Shown here one piece after another: positions 52,226-60,337 of a stretch of DNA of 64,000 nt. This DNA is from Amphibacillus sp052055485 (GTDB lineage Bacteria > Bacillota > Bacilli > Bacillales > Amphibacillaceae): the NCBI RefSeq assembly GCF_052055485.1, contig NZ_CP197171.1, positions 2,542,001-2,606,000 on the forward strand, in the 5' to 3' direction. The notes beneath the pieces are model-generated. The model was not told where the DNA came from, made no database searches, and saw nothing but the letters and a program-made list of their open reading frames with translations. Position 1 is the first letter of the stretch. The number at the start of each line of letters is the position of its first letter. Both the position numbers and the translations under genes were made by a program.

Positions 52226-53431
52226 CTAATGTTTAATGAGACGATAACTATAGATAAAAAGACTAGTCCACAATGTTATTAAAGATATCATTATGCCGTA
52301 TTGACTAATAAAGCTAATGATAGGATCCCAAAGCTGATTAAAAAATAAGCCTTGAACTGGAATAGCTTGCCCGATTGGTGCTTTGTTGCTTGTTAAGATG
52401 AATGGATAAGAGAAAATAACAATGCAAGCAGAAAATAGACCTTGAATTAATCGTCCAAAAAAGTAAGGAGAGAATTTAATATCTGTATCAGCTAAAATAC
52501 TAGCTACTTGGGCATGAATGCTTAAACCATTAAAGGCAAGCAGAATACTAACTAGTATGGCTTTGATAACCAGTGCTTCATCAATGTAACTTGCAATTTG
52601 TTGTACGCCAATTGTTATCTCAAATAGACCAATAGAAAATGGAAGTGCGAGTGTAGGAGGAAGCTTAAATAATAGAAAAATGGATTCAAGTAATTGACTA
52701 ATCCACACTAAGATACCTGTTTCAATTAAAACGCTTGATAAAACAGAAAAAATCATAATGAAGCCGCCAATCATAAGTAATGTCTGAACAGAGTGGATCA
52801 CAGCATCGCCAAATAGCTTACCAAATGGTTTGCTTTGCTTTATACGGGTCTGGTGTAATGTCTCAAATGCTCTTCGCCATATCCCTTCACTAGATTTTGT
52901 TCGGGTAGATGGTTGCTCTCCCATTTTATAAAATCGCATTAAAAATCCTACTAATAAGTTACTGCCATAATGGGCAATCACTAATAAAAGGCCTAAACTA
53001 GGTGCTTTTAAGAAGCTCACTGAAACGACCGCAATAATAAATAATGGATTAGAAGCATTTGTAAATGCAATGAGTCGCTCTGCTTCAACTTTATTAAGAT
53101 GTCCTTCTTGTCTCATCCTAGCGGTGAATTTGGCTCCTGCAGGATAGCCACTCGCCATCCCCATTGCCCAAACAAAACTCCCGACCCCAGGAACATTAAA
53201 AACAGGTTTCATGATGGGTTCAAACAGGACACCAATAAAATGAACAACCCCAAAACCAATCAAAAGTTCTCCAGTAATAAAAAAGGGCAATAAAGACGGA
53301 AAGACAGAGCCAGTCCAAATATCCAAGCCTCTTTTGCTAGCTGCTACTGTCTCAGCTGGCATGATCAGAAGACAAATTGCGAACATTAGAGCACCACCTG
53401 CTAACAAGAAAGATTTCAAGCGTGCCTTCAA
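52226..53431 (-). CDS. ylbJ: Sporulation integral membrane protein YlbJ
   Basis: The 401-residue protein has about ten hydrophobic segments and nucleoside-transporter-gate-type motifs: SVFPSLLPFFITGELLIG near residue 45, GMASGYPAGAKFTARMRQ near 95, and LVIAHYGSNLLVGFLMRF. It matches YlbJ, a sigma-E-controlled protein needed for heat-resistant spores. The start is TTG, 9 nt after GAGGAG; the GTG three codons upstream is too close. It is inverted relative to its ylb neighbours. ylbK, which should follow, is missing. Confidence 0.9.
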   Translation of the reverse strand: MKARLKSFLLAGGALMFAICLLIMPAETVAASKRGLDIWTGSVFPSLLPFFITGELLIGFGVVHFIGVLFEPIMKPVFNVPGVGSFVWAMGMASGYPAGAKFTARMRQEGHLNKVEAERLIAFTNASNPLFIIAVVSVSFLKAPSLGLLLVIAHYGSNLLVGFLMRFYKMGEQPSTRTKSSEGIWRRAFETLHQTRIKQSKPFGKLFGDAVIHSVQTLLMIGGFIMIFSVLSSVLIETGILVWISQLLESIFLLFKLPPTLALPFSIGLFEITIGVQQIASYIDEALVIKAILVSILLAFNGLSIHAQVASILADTDIKFSPYFFGRLIQGLFSACIVIFSYPFILTSNKAPIGQAIPVQGLFFNQLWDPIISFISQYGIMISLITLWTSLFIYSYRLIKH

Positions 53432-53634
53432 TTTGATCACTCCTCAATTAAGTAAGTCATTAACTTGCTATACATTGAATAAAAAAAAGAGTAGAATATC
53501 ACTAATGCTAATCAACAAATCTTCTATTACTATACGCATGTTGATATTGACATTATGTATAAATTTTAATTGTTAAAATTTAAAATATGTGTTAATCAAC
53601 TTTTGCAATATAAATGAGAAAGGAGCTTTTATCA

Positions 53635-54639
53635 TTGCGTCAATATAAAAAAATTGGATTATATTTATTATTCATTGTATGTATTCTTGCTGTTTCATAT
53701 TTACCATTACCTTATTATATATATAGTCCAGGAACAGCGGATCCATTAAATCCCGTCGTTCATGTGGAAGCAGCAGCAGAAAGTGAGGGTGACCTCCATC
53801 TTGTCACAGTTAGAGGGGGGCAAGCGACACCACTTTCTTTATTAATCGCTAATTTTTCAAAATATCAAGATATCCATCCTTTAGAAGAAGTATTTCCAGA
53901 GGGGTATGATCGAGATAGTTACATGCAGGCTCAATTGCAATTAATGGAAAGCTCACAGGAGGCTGCTATTGTAGTTGCCTATCAAGAAGCTCATGAACAA
54001 ATTGATATTAAGTATGAGGGTGTTTATGTGGTCTCTGTTTTAGATGGTATGCCCGCAGAAACAGTGTTACAAACGGCGGATAAGATAATTGAGGTTGAAG
54101 GTACGAAAGTGATTGATGCGGATCATTTAATCGAAATTGTTGAGAATTACCAAGTGGGTGATAAGTTAACATTTGTTGTAGATCGTGCTGGGGAGTCATT
54201 TGAAACAGAGATTGAATTAGTTCCCTTCCCTAATCAACCTGATCAATTTGGTATTGGTATACAGTTAGTCACTAATCGAGAAGTCGAAATGGATAGATCG
54301 GTCGAGTTTGCTAGTGGAGATATTGGCGGACCAAGTGCCGGGCTTGTTTTAGCACTTGAAATTTATGATCAGCTTACAGAAGGGGATTTAACCAATGGAT
54401 TAAGTGTTGCGGGGACAGGTGAGATTGATTATGATGGTAATGTTTATCGAATTGGCGGTGTAGATAAAAAAGTCATTGCTGCTGATCGTGAAGGTTGCGA
54501 CATCTTTTTTGCTCCTTATGAACAGGGGAGAGAAAACTCTAACTACCAGATTGCCAAAGAGACGGCAGAGGTGATTGATACAGATATGGAAATTGTTCCA
54601 GTAGACAGTTTTCAAGAGGCACTTGATTATTTGCAATAA
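53635..54639 (+). CDS. ylbL: PDZ-containing Lon-type protease YlbL
   Basis: An N-terminal membrane helix (about residues 7-24) is followed by a PDZ-like domain (YVVSVLDGMPAETVLQTADK) and a Lon-type proteolytic domain. The Ser-Lys dyad is visible: Ser in GDIGGPSAGLVLALE and Lys in IGGVDKKVIAA. In B. subtilis YlbL and CtpA degrade the division inhibitor YneA after DNA damage. The start is TTG (LRQYKKIGL), 8-10 nt after AAAGGAG; an ATG seven codons upstream overlaps the site. 334 residues. Confidence 0.92.
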   Translation: MRQYKKIGLYLLFIVCILAVSYLPLPYYIYSPGTADPLNPVVHVEAAAESEGDLHLVTVRGGQATPLSLLIANFSKYQDIHPLEEVFPEGYDRDSYMQAQLQLMESSQEAAIVVAYQEAHEQIDIKYEGVYVVSVLDGMPAETVLQTADKIIEVEGTKVIDADHLIEIVENYQVGDKLTFVVDRAGESFETEIELVPFPNQPDQFGIGIQLVTNREVEMDRSVEFASGDIGGPSAGLVLALEIYDQLTEGDLTNGLSVAGTGEIDYDGNVYRIGGVDKKVIAADREGCDIFFAPYEQGRENSNYQIAKETAEVIDTDMEIVPVDSFQEALDYLQ

Positions 54640-54640
54640 A

Positions 54641-54680
54641 AACATGCACATTGGCTAAATAGTTAGTCAGTGTGCATGTT
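54641..54680. terminator. Bidirectional terminator between ylbL and tmcAL
   Basis: AACATGCACA and TGTGCATGTT form an exact 10-bp stem around a loop of 20 nt. The right arm encodes the last residues of TmcAL, so the hairpin overlaps that gene's end. Confidence 0.75.
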
Positions 54681-55883
54681 AAATGGAGGGCTAAATTCCT
54701 GTTTTCTTAATAAGAGTTGGCTTTCCATCCTTAGAGGTAAGTAATAAATTAATGATACTTGTTCATCGATGACCAAGGTATCTGATAGTCCTTTTTTTAG
54801 TTGACTTATAATCTTAATTGTCTTGTTCTTTTTCAACTGATTCAAATAAGTTTGCCCTTTATTTGTCATTGCAAGTAACCGGAGTTCATTTATTTGATCG
54901 ATTTGATCTAATTGCTCGGTGACTTGATCTTTGGTTAGCTGTAATAAAATATGAGTGAAAAGTCGTTGCAAACGTGTTTTAGTATAACGTTTGGTTTGTA
55001 CTCGCTCGATAAAGGCAGTAAAGGATTTTGATTCGATGATTTTATCTTTTAATCGATATTCTAGACCTTCTGTCATGCCATTAATCATTCTTAACTGTTC
55101 AATTGAATCACTTATTATACGATATTTTAATAAAGGAAAGTATAATTCCCATTTATGAAATATACTTGATTGATTTAAATAGTTTTGTAATAGATGGTAG
55201 CTCGTCAATGGTATGGAAAGATCCTGGTAATCATACTCGGTTAGTGATTTTTCAAGTTGATATCGAATGCTTGTTGCGCTTGTGATTGGCTGTGATACCT
55301 GTTCTTGATGATAATCAGCTTGAATACGTTTGATTGTATCAAGATTTAGTTCAGGGTTTATTTTTTTCTGTGCTTTTAAATAGCTATATCCTAGAATATT
55401 ATTTGGCTTATGTAAATCAATAGGTAAGTTTGGACAAATCGATTCAATAGCCGTTTTGTTTGCTTGAGGATAGTTATTTCCTTGCTTTAGTTGATCGATT
55501 AGTTCTGTTTGATATTGATGCTGATTGTTATTGAGTTGTTGCCAAATCGTATTAAAGGGTTTCATCTCACCTTGTTCACTGCCGAAGATAATATCGGTAA
55601 CTTGTAGCTCATTTAGAATACGAATGGCTGCATGGGCAAAGATATCACTGTGCTGAATGGCATAAACAGTAGGGAGTTCAAAAACGAGGTCGACCTTTTG
55701 CTTGACCGCCATCTTTGCTCGGGTAAACTTATCGACAATAGCTGGTTCTCCGCGTTGTAAGAAGTTTCCGCTCATGACGGCAATTACAACCTCTGCATTT
55801 GACTTTAACCGAGCTTGTTCGATATGATGAAGGTGCCCATTATGGAGGGGATTATATTCAACAATTAAACCAACCGCTTTCAT
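54663..55883 (-). CDS. tmcAL: tRNA(Met) cytidine acetate ligase
   Basis: TmcAL (YlbM) activates acetate with ATP and forms N4-acetylcytidine at the wobble position of elongator tRNA-Met. The nucleotidyltransferase motif is VEYNPLHNGHLHHIEQA near the start; AVMSGNFLQRGEPAIVDKF and VDLVFELPTVYAIQHSD follow. The 406 residues agree with the family. The ATG (MKAVGLIVEYNP) follows AGGAGTG; an upstream GTG belongs to that site. It is convergent with ylbL and divergent from ylbN, as in B. subtilis. Confidence 0.94.
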   Translation of the reverse strand: MKAVGLIVEYNPLHNGHLHHIEQARLKSNAEVVIAVMSGNFLQRGEPAIVDKFTRAKMAVKQKVDLVFELPTVYAIQHSDIFAHAAIRILNELQVTDIIFGSEQGEMKPFNTIWQQLNNNQHQYQTELIDQLKQGNNYPQANKTAIESICPNLPIDLHKPNNILGYSYLKAQKKINPELNLDTIKRIQADYHQEQVSQPITSATSIRYQLEKSLTEYDYQDLSIPLTSYHLLQNYLNQSSIFHKWELYFPLLKYRIISDSIEQLRMINGMTEGLEYRLKDKIIESKSFTAFIERVQTKRYTKTRLQRLFTHILLQLTKDQVTEQLDQIDQINELRLLAMTNKGQTYLNQLKKNKTIKIISQLKKGLSDTLVIDEQVSLIYYLPLRMESQLLLRKQEFSPPFNMHTD

Positions 55884-56025
55884 GTTAATCACTCCTGTTC
55901 TTTAATATTGTAACACAATGATACGAACTAGCTAAAATAAGTTAATTCTATCACTGTAAAGAAATTATATTGACAAATAGCAGGATACCTTTTAAAATAA
56001 ACTTTGTGCTTTCGAGGTGATAGTA

Positions 56026-56547
56026 ATGAAAATTCCGATTCAAAAGATTCTTCAGTCGGATGTTTTACCAATTGAAGCATCAGTGGATCTTTCCGAACTC
56101 GAGGCGTTAAATAACGATATTCGAGACATAGGTTCAGTTTCTGTCAAATGTGAAGCGTCGATCCGAGATGACTTTATCTATTGTCAGCTTAATATTTCTG
56201 GTGTTATGATCTTACCTTGTGCAAGATCACTTGTTGACGTGCGTTATCCATTTGAAATTAACACGGTTGAGGTGTTTTCAGAAGACCCTCATCTAAATGA
56301 GGATCAGGATATAGAAATCCATCCCATTGAGGGTGAAGTTCTTGACTTAGAACCGTTAATCAAGGAAAATGTTTTATTAGAAGTTCCATTTCGGGTTTAT
56401 GCAAAAGAAGACGAGCTCGAACGGAATACTCTTTCAACCGGTGACGGTTGGACTTTAATTTCAGAAGATGAAAAGGCGGAAGAAATTGATCCCCGATTTG
56501 CGAAATTACAGTCACTATTAAATGATGAGAAAAATGAAAATCAATAA
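56026..56547 (+). CDS. ylbN: DUF177 (YceD) family protein YlbN
   Basis: The 173-residue acidic protein carries the DUF177 pattern: YCQLNISGVMILPCARSLVDV with a Cys pair, and the late block WTLISEDEKAEEIDPRFAKLQSLL. The family is co-encoded with ribosomal protein L32 in most bacteria and is linked to 23S rRNA accumulation in plants and E. coli. The ATG (MKIPIQKILQ) follows GAGGTG; the GTG three codons earlier is in that site. rpmF follows by 75 nt. Confidence 0.93.
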   Translation: MKIPIQKILQSDVLPIEASVDLSELEALNNDIRDIGSVSVKCEASIRDDFIYCQLNISGVMILPCARSLVDVRYPFEINTVEVFSEDPHLNEDQDIEIHPIEGEVLDLEPLIKENVLLEVPFRVYAKEDELERNTLSTGDGWTLISEDEKAEEIDPRFAKLQSLLNDEKNENQ

Positions 56548-56622
56548 AGATAAATGTATTTTAATCACTTCCATTCTTTTATCTAGGGGATTTTCGTTTC
56601 GGAAGTGAAGGAGGTGTAAGTG

Positions 56623-56796
56623 ATGGCAGTACCAAAAAGAAGAACATCTAAAAAGGTTAAAAATCAAAGACGTACTCATAAAAAATTAATTGTGCCAGGC
56701 ATGGTTGAATGTTCAAATTGTGGAGAACTCACAAGACCTCACCATGTATGTAAAGCATGTGGTCATTATGATGGTAAAGAGGTTGTTGAATCCTAA
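56623..56796 (+). CDS. rpmF: 50S ribosomal protein L32
   Basis: The 57-residue protein begins MAVPKRRTSKKVKNQRRTHK and has a zinc ribbon with cysteines in CSNCGE and CKACGH. This is the zinc-binding (C+) form of L32. A strong GAAGGAGGTG site precedes the ATG. It is co-transcribed with ylbN and closed by a strong terminator. Confidence 0.97.
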   Translation: MAVPKRRTSKKVKNQRRTHKKLIVPGMVECSNCGELTRPHHVCKACGHYDGKEVVES

Positions 56797-56839
56797 TTAT
56801 TAACCCTGAAGACGACATGACAATTTCATGTTCTGCTAA

Positions 56840-56873
56840 AATACTAGTTCAAATTTGAACTAGTATTTTTTTA
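56840..56873 (+). terminator. Terminator of ylbN-rpmF
   Basis: AATACTAGTTCAAA and its exact inverse form a 28-nt palindrome, followed by TTTTTT. Confidence 0.9.
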
Positions 56874-57206
56874 CAGGTTAGAAGGATAAAATACCAGTTA
56901 ATATTTTGCCAGGACGAATAATCGCAAGTAATACTTCAGCAAGTTATCCCGCTATTTTGAGTCGAGTAGTCGTGCTAAGGAAAGCTACGAAGCAGTTACA
57001 CCGTAGAATAGGTGTATTTTTTTATTCTGAGGTATGATCCCAAGAATTTATTTGACAAAGGCGAAATGTAAAGCTCTAAAGATAAGCAAATCTAATGTTT
57101 TTCTTTAAAGGATGAACAAAAATAAGTTTTTCTAATAAGATCCTTATTCTATCAGTTAAAAGTTCTGCATATAGATAAAGCAAATAGGAATAAGGAGCGG
57201 GAGAAG
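56874..57206. other. Gap upstream of the RsfA-type regulator
   Basis: GGACGAATAATCGCAAGTAA at about 56913 is close to the GGACGAGTAATCGCAGTCCC module of the dispersed repeat family, so a degenerate fragment lies here. A ribosome binding site stands at the right end. No gene is seen. Confidence 0.4.
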
Positions 57207-57671
57207 ATGAGAGCAAATAGACAAGATGCTTGGACAAAAGAAGAAGATCAATTACTTGCGAAGACGGTCATCGAATATATAAAAAAAGGACATACGCAAC
57301 TAGAAAGCTTCAAACATGTAGCAGATCAATTAAATCGAACACCTGCTGCATGTGGTTTTAGATGGAATGCTACTATTAGAAAGCGTTATACGAGTGCGAT
57401 TGAAGAGGCCAAACAATCACGAAAACTATACCAATATGATCAAATGTATGAGCAAAATGAAGATGTGCAGTCTAACCATGCAAAATCGACTCTGGATCAA
57501 GCGATTCATTGGTTGGAAAAGTTAAAAAATGAATCAGAAAATGATTCTGGACAAATTGATGATAAATTATCTCGCCAAATGATTGAGGAAAATAAGCGGC
57601 TTCAGCAAGAACTTGTTGTCTATCAAACATTAATAAATAATATAAAAAAATTAATTGAAGAGATCGATTGA
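57207..57671 (+). CDS. RsfA/YlbO-type sporulation transcription factor
   Basis: The 154-residue protein has an N-terminal Myb/SANT-like DNA-binding domain (RQDAWTKEEDQLLAKTVIEY then AACGFRWNATIRKRY) and a C-terminal coiled coil (MIEENKRLQQELVVYQTLIN). It belongs to the RsfA family. By position after rpmF it matches B. subtilis ylbO (gerR), a sigma-E-dependent regulator in the mother cell; RsfA itself acts in the prespore. Which role it has cannot be told. GGAGCGGGAGAAG precedes the ATG. A terminator follows. Confidence 0.85.
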   Translation: MRANRQDAWTKEEDQLLAKTVIEYIKKGHTQLESFKHVADQLNRTPAACGFRWNATIRKRYTSAIEEAKQSRKLYQYDQMYEQNEDVQSNHAKSTLDQAIHWLEKLKNESENDSGQIDDKLSRQMIEENKRLQQELVVYQTLINNIKKLIEEID

Positions 57672-57688
57672 AAATAAGGTTTTCAAGC

Positions 57689-57720
57689 AACGGGCTTAGG
57701 TGTAACAAGCCCGTTATATT
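57689..57720 (+). terminator. Terminator of the RsfA-type gene
   Basis: AACGGGCTT and AAGCCCGTT form an exact 9-bp stem followed by ATATTATTTG. Confidence 0.75.
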
Positions 57721-57932
57721 ATTTGTGATTAACTCATCTAGTTATTTTGGGTTCAGACGTTATTCCGGATTTTCTAAATGAGGAAGCTTACTGCTATAGA
57801 ACTGAGAGCTGTCGGTAAGTAAGTGAGTTTCCAGATGACACCCCTTGCTAATTTTTGACGAAATCGTTAACATGGTATATGATTTTTACGATTATAACAA
57901 TAAAGAATCAAATTGAGAATGTGGGAGATAGA

Positions 57933-58313
57933 ATGTCACAAATTATAGCTTATTTAATAGCCTTTTCAATAACATGTCCAATAATCGTTACCCTCATTGT
58001 TTATTACATATTAAAATATATATTTGCAAATAGAAAAAAAGCCATCCATAAAAGCATGGAATATACAGCTATATTATATTTAATCTCAACTATTCTCATT
58101 GTTCATGAGTCATTTGACATGAATTGGTTAGGGAATTTGGCTATCTTTTTATTAGTTGTCTTTTTATTATTTATTATTATTCAATGGAAGCTGACGAACG
58201 ACATTAGAATTAAACGAATTTGGCAATTATATTTACGATTTATATTTTTAACTTTTTTCATAGCAAATATAGTGTTAGCTTTGTTATCGATTTATCTTCA
58301 TCTTGTTACTTAA
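57933..58313 (+). CDS. DUF3397-like membrane protein
   Basis: The 126-residue protein has four predicted membrane helices, the usual layout of DUF3397 proteins, which precede the dcw cluster in many Bacillaceae. The function is unknown. The ATG (MSQIIAYLIA) is preferred because GTGGGAGATAG precedes it; a longer frame starting 26 codons upstream has no site. The bacillithiol gene bshC (yllA), which lies near mraZ in B. subtilis, is not found here. Confidence 0.72.
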   Translation: MSQIIAYLIAFSITCPIIVTLIVYYILKYIFANRKKAIHKSMEYTAILYLISTILIVHESFDMNWLGNLAIFLLVVFLLFIIIQWKLTNDIRIKRIWQLYLRFIFLTFFIANIVLALLSIYLHLVT

Positions 58314-58453
58314 ACCAATTGAATTAAAGAAAAGCAAAAAACCAGTAGAAGTGCTGGATAGGCTGTTGAGAAACTCTCGACAGTCATTTTTATTGGCAAA
58401 AACACGAACACATGTACTATTTTACATATTTACAAAAGATTATCCAAAAAAGT

Positions 58454-58483
58454 GTGGTGGGAAGTGGGGGGATGTGGTAAACT
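58454..58483 (+). promoter_or_regulatory. MraZ-binding boxes upstream of mraZ
   Basis: Three GTGG cores stand at 58454, 58464 and 58474, exactly 10 bp apart, within a G-rich patch of otherwise AT-rich DNA. MraZ binds such direct repeats (TGGGN or GTGG-type, 10-bp phase) and controls its own dcw operon. The last box runs into TAAACTATAAA, a possible -10 region. Confidence 0.8.
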
Positions 58484-58506
58484 ATAAAAAAAGGTGGGCG
58501 ATTATT

Positions 58507-58938
58507 ATGTTTATGGGAGAATACAAACATAATACGGACGAGAAAGGTCGGATGATCATGCCGGCTAAATTTCGTGATGAGCTAGGCGAATCCTTTGTCG
58601 TTACCCGTGGTTTGGATCAGTGTTTATTTGTATATCCACGTACGGAATGGCGCATCCTTGAAGAGAAGATTAAAAAGCTCCCATTAACGAAAAAAGACGC
58701 TCGCGCCTTTACCCGTTTCTTTTTCTCGGGTGCAACAGAATGTGAGATTGATAAACAAGGGCGGATTAATTTACCAGCTCCGCTTAGAAAATATGCTCAG
58801 ATTGAGAAAGCATGTGCTGTCATTGGGGTCTCTAATCGTGTTGAGATCTGGTCTGAAGAAATTTGGGCTGATTACATGGATGAGTCGGAATCAACATTTA
58901 CAGAAATAACTGAAAATATGATGGAAATTGATTTTTAA
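58507..58938 (+). CDS. mraZ: Transcriptional regulator MraZ
   Basis: MraZ is a ring-forming AbrB-fold DNA-binding protein that regulates the division and cell wall cluster. The two repeats are visible as NTDEKGRMIMPAKFRDELG and EIDKQGRINLPAPLRKYA, each with the (D/E)-x-K/Q-G-R-(I/M) signature. The ATG (MFMGEYKHNTDEKGR) gives 143 residues, the usual length, and follows AAAAGGTGGGCG. The longer upstream frame runs through the promoter and is rejected. Confidence 0.95.
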   Translation: MFMGEYKHNTDEKGRMIMPAKFRDELGESFVVTRGLDQCLFVYPRTEWRILEEKIKKLPLTKKDARAFTRFFFSGATECEIDKQGRINLPAPLRKYAQIEKACAVIGVSNRVEIWSEEIWADYMDESESTFTEITENMMEIDF

Positions 58939-58958
58939 ATTAAAAAGAAGGTGATTAC

Positions 58959-59936
58959 TTGTTTGAGCACAACAGCGTCTTACGAGATGAATCAATCATT
59001 GGCTTAAATATTCAACCCAAAGGCACCTATGTTGATGGAACCTTAGGTGCCGGCGGTCATTCTGAACAAATTGTAAAAAGATTAACGAGTGGTCAACTTA
59101 TTGCATTTGATCAAGATGAGTATGCAATAGCAGCAGCTAAAGAAAGACTATTGCCTTATCAAGACAAAATATTATTTGTCCATTCTAATTTTAGATATAT
59201 TAACCAAATTTTAACTGAAAAAGGAATCAGTCATGTTGATGGCTTTCTTTTTGATCTAGGTGTTTCTTCCCCGCAATTGGATTATGGAGATCGGGGCTTT
59301 AGTTATCAACATGATGCTTCACTTGATATGAGAATGGATCAATCACAGCAAATCTCAGCTTATCAAGTGGTTAACGAATGGAGTTACCAAGAACTTGTTC
59401 ATATCTTTTTCAAATATGGTGAAGAAAAATATGCAAAACAAATCGCACGGAAAATAGAAATAAAAAGGGATGTTCAACCAATTGAAACAACCTATGAGTT
59501 GGTAGACCTTATTAAAGAGGCTATCCCAGCTGCCGCGAGGCGAAAAGGAGGACATCCTGCCAAACGAATTTTTCAGGCGATTCGAATTGCAGTAAATGAT
59601 GAACTTAATGCCTTTTATGATGTCTTACATCAAGCGGCTGAAAAAGTGGCTATTGGCGGGAGGATTGCTGTCATTACTTTTCATTCATTAGAAGATCGGC
59701 TTTGTAAACAGGCTTTTAAAAAATGGAGTACTGTTCCACCACTGCCTAAAAATTTTCCCGTTATTCCAGAAACGAGTCAACCTCCGTTTAAATTAATAAC
59801 GAAAAAGCCAATTATTCCAACTGATGATGAGCTTGAACAAAATAGACGAGCTCGATCAGCCAAATTACGTATTGTAGAAAAAGTTAAATTATGGGATGAA
59901 CAATTTTTCTATCAAGAAGGGCGGCATAAAACATGA
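58959..59936 (+). CDS. rsmH: 16S rRNA (cytosine1402-N4)-methyltransferase
   Basis: RsmH (MraW) methylates C1402 in the ribosomal P site. Motifs are TYVDGTLGAGGHSEQIVKRL (SAM binding), GFLFDLGVSSPQLDYGDRGF, and HPAKRIFQAIRIAVNDEL, with RIAVITFHSLEDRL near the end. At 325 residues it is slightly longer than typical. The start is TTG (FEHNSVLRDE follows), 5-6 nt from GAAGGTG. Its end overlaps ftsL as ATGA. Confidence 0.95.
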   Translation: MFEHNSVLRDESIIGLNIQPKGTYVDGTLGAGGHSEQIVKRLTSGQLIAFDQDEYAIAAAKERLLPYQDKILFVHSNFRYINQILTEKGISHVDGFLFDLGVSSPQLDYGDRGFSYQHDASLDMRMDQSQQISAYQVVNEWSYQELVHIFFKYGEEKYAKQIARKIEIKRDVQPIETTYELVDLIKEAIPAAARRKGGHPAKRIFQAIRIAVNDELNAFYDVLHQAAEKVAIGGRIAVITFHSLEDRLCKQAFKKWSTVPPLPKNFPVIPETSQPPFKLITKKPIIPTDDELEQNRRARSAKLRIVEKVKLWDEQFFYQEGRHKT

Positions 59937-60319
59937 GCTTAAATGAAGCAAGAAACTATCAATCAACAATGCCACAAAGATCAAGACATGCTGAGCAGGA
60001 GCAACAGCAGCCGAAGAAACTGGTTAAAGTTAAATCTACAGGAATTACTCCAGGTGAAAAAATCTTAGGTGGTATCTTCGGAGTGGCTGTATCAATAGCT
60101 TTAGTATTTATGATCTCATATAATGCCAATATTGATTCATTGAATCGTGATTTACAAAGATTGGAGCGAGAAGTATCTGAGCAACAAATGATTAATGAAA
60201 ATCTAAACCACCAAGTTATGGACTATAGCAATCCAGAACGTATTTTAAAGATTGCTAAAGAAAATGGTTTAGACATTCAAAATACACAAGTCAAACAAGC
60301 ATCACAAATTGCTGAGTAA
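59933..60319 (+). CDS. ftsL: Cell division protein FtsL
   Basis: The 128-residue bitopic protein has a polar, Gln-rich cytoplasmic N-terminus, one membrane helix (about residues 46-64), and an outside leucine-zipper-like coiled coil ending NPERILKIAKENGLDI, typical of Firmicute FtsL. It acts with DivIC and DivIB in the divisome. The start overlaps the rsmH stop (ATGA). It precedes the division transpeptidase gene, as expected. Confidence 0.92.
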   Translation: MSLNEARNYQSTMPQRSRHAEQEQQQPKKLVKVKSTGITPGEKILGGIFGVAVSIALVFMISYNANIDSLNRDLQRLEREVSEQQMINENLNHQVMDYSNPERILKIAKENGLDIQNTQVKQASQIAE

Positions 60320-60337
60320 TCGTGAGGTGTGTCGAAG

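Noticed and set aside
58303..58506. 68-residue N-terminal extension of MraZ
   Set aside because: It translates the promoter and MraZ boxes; the ATG at 58507 gives the exact family length.
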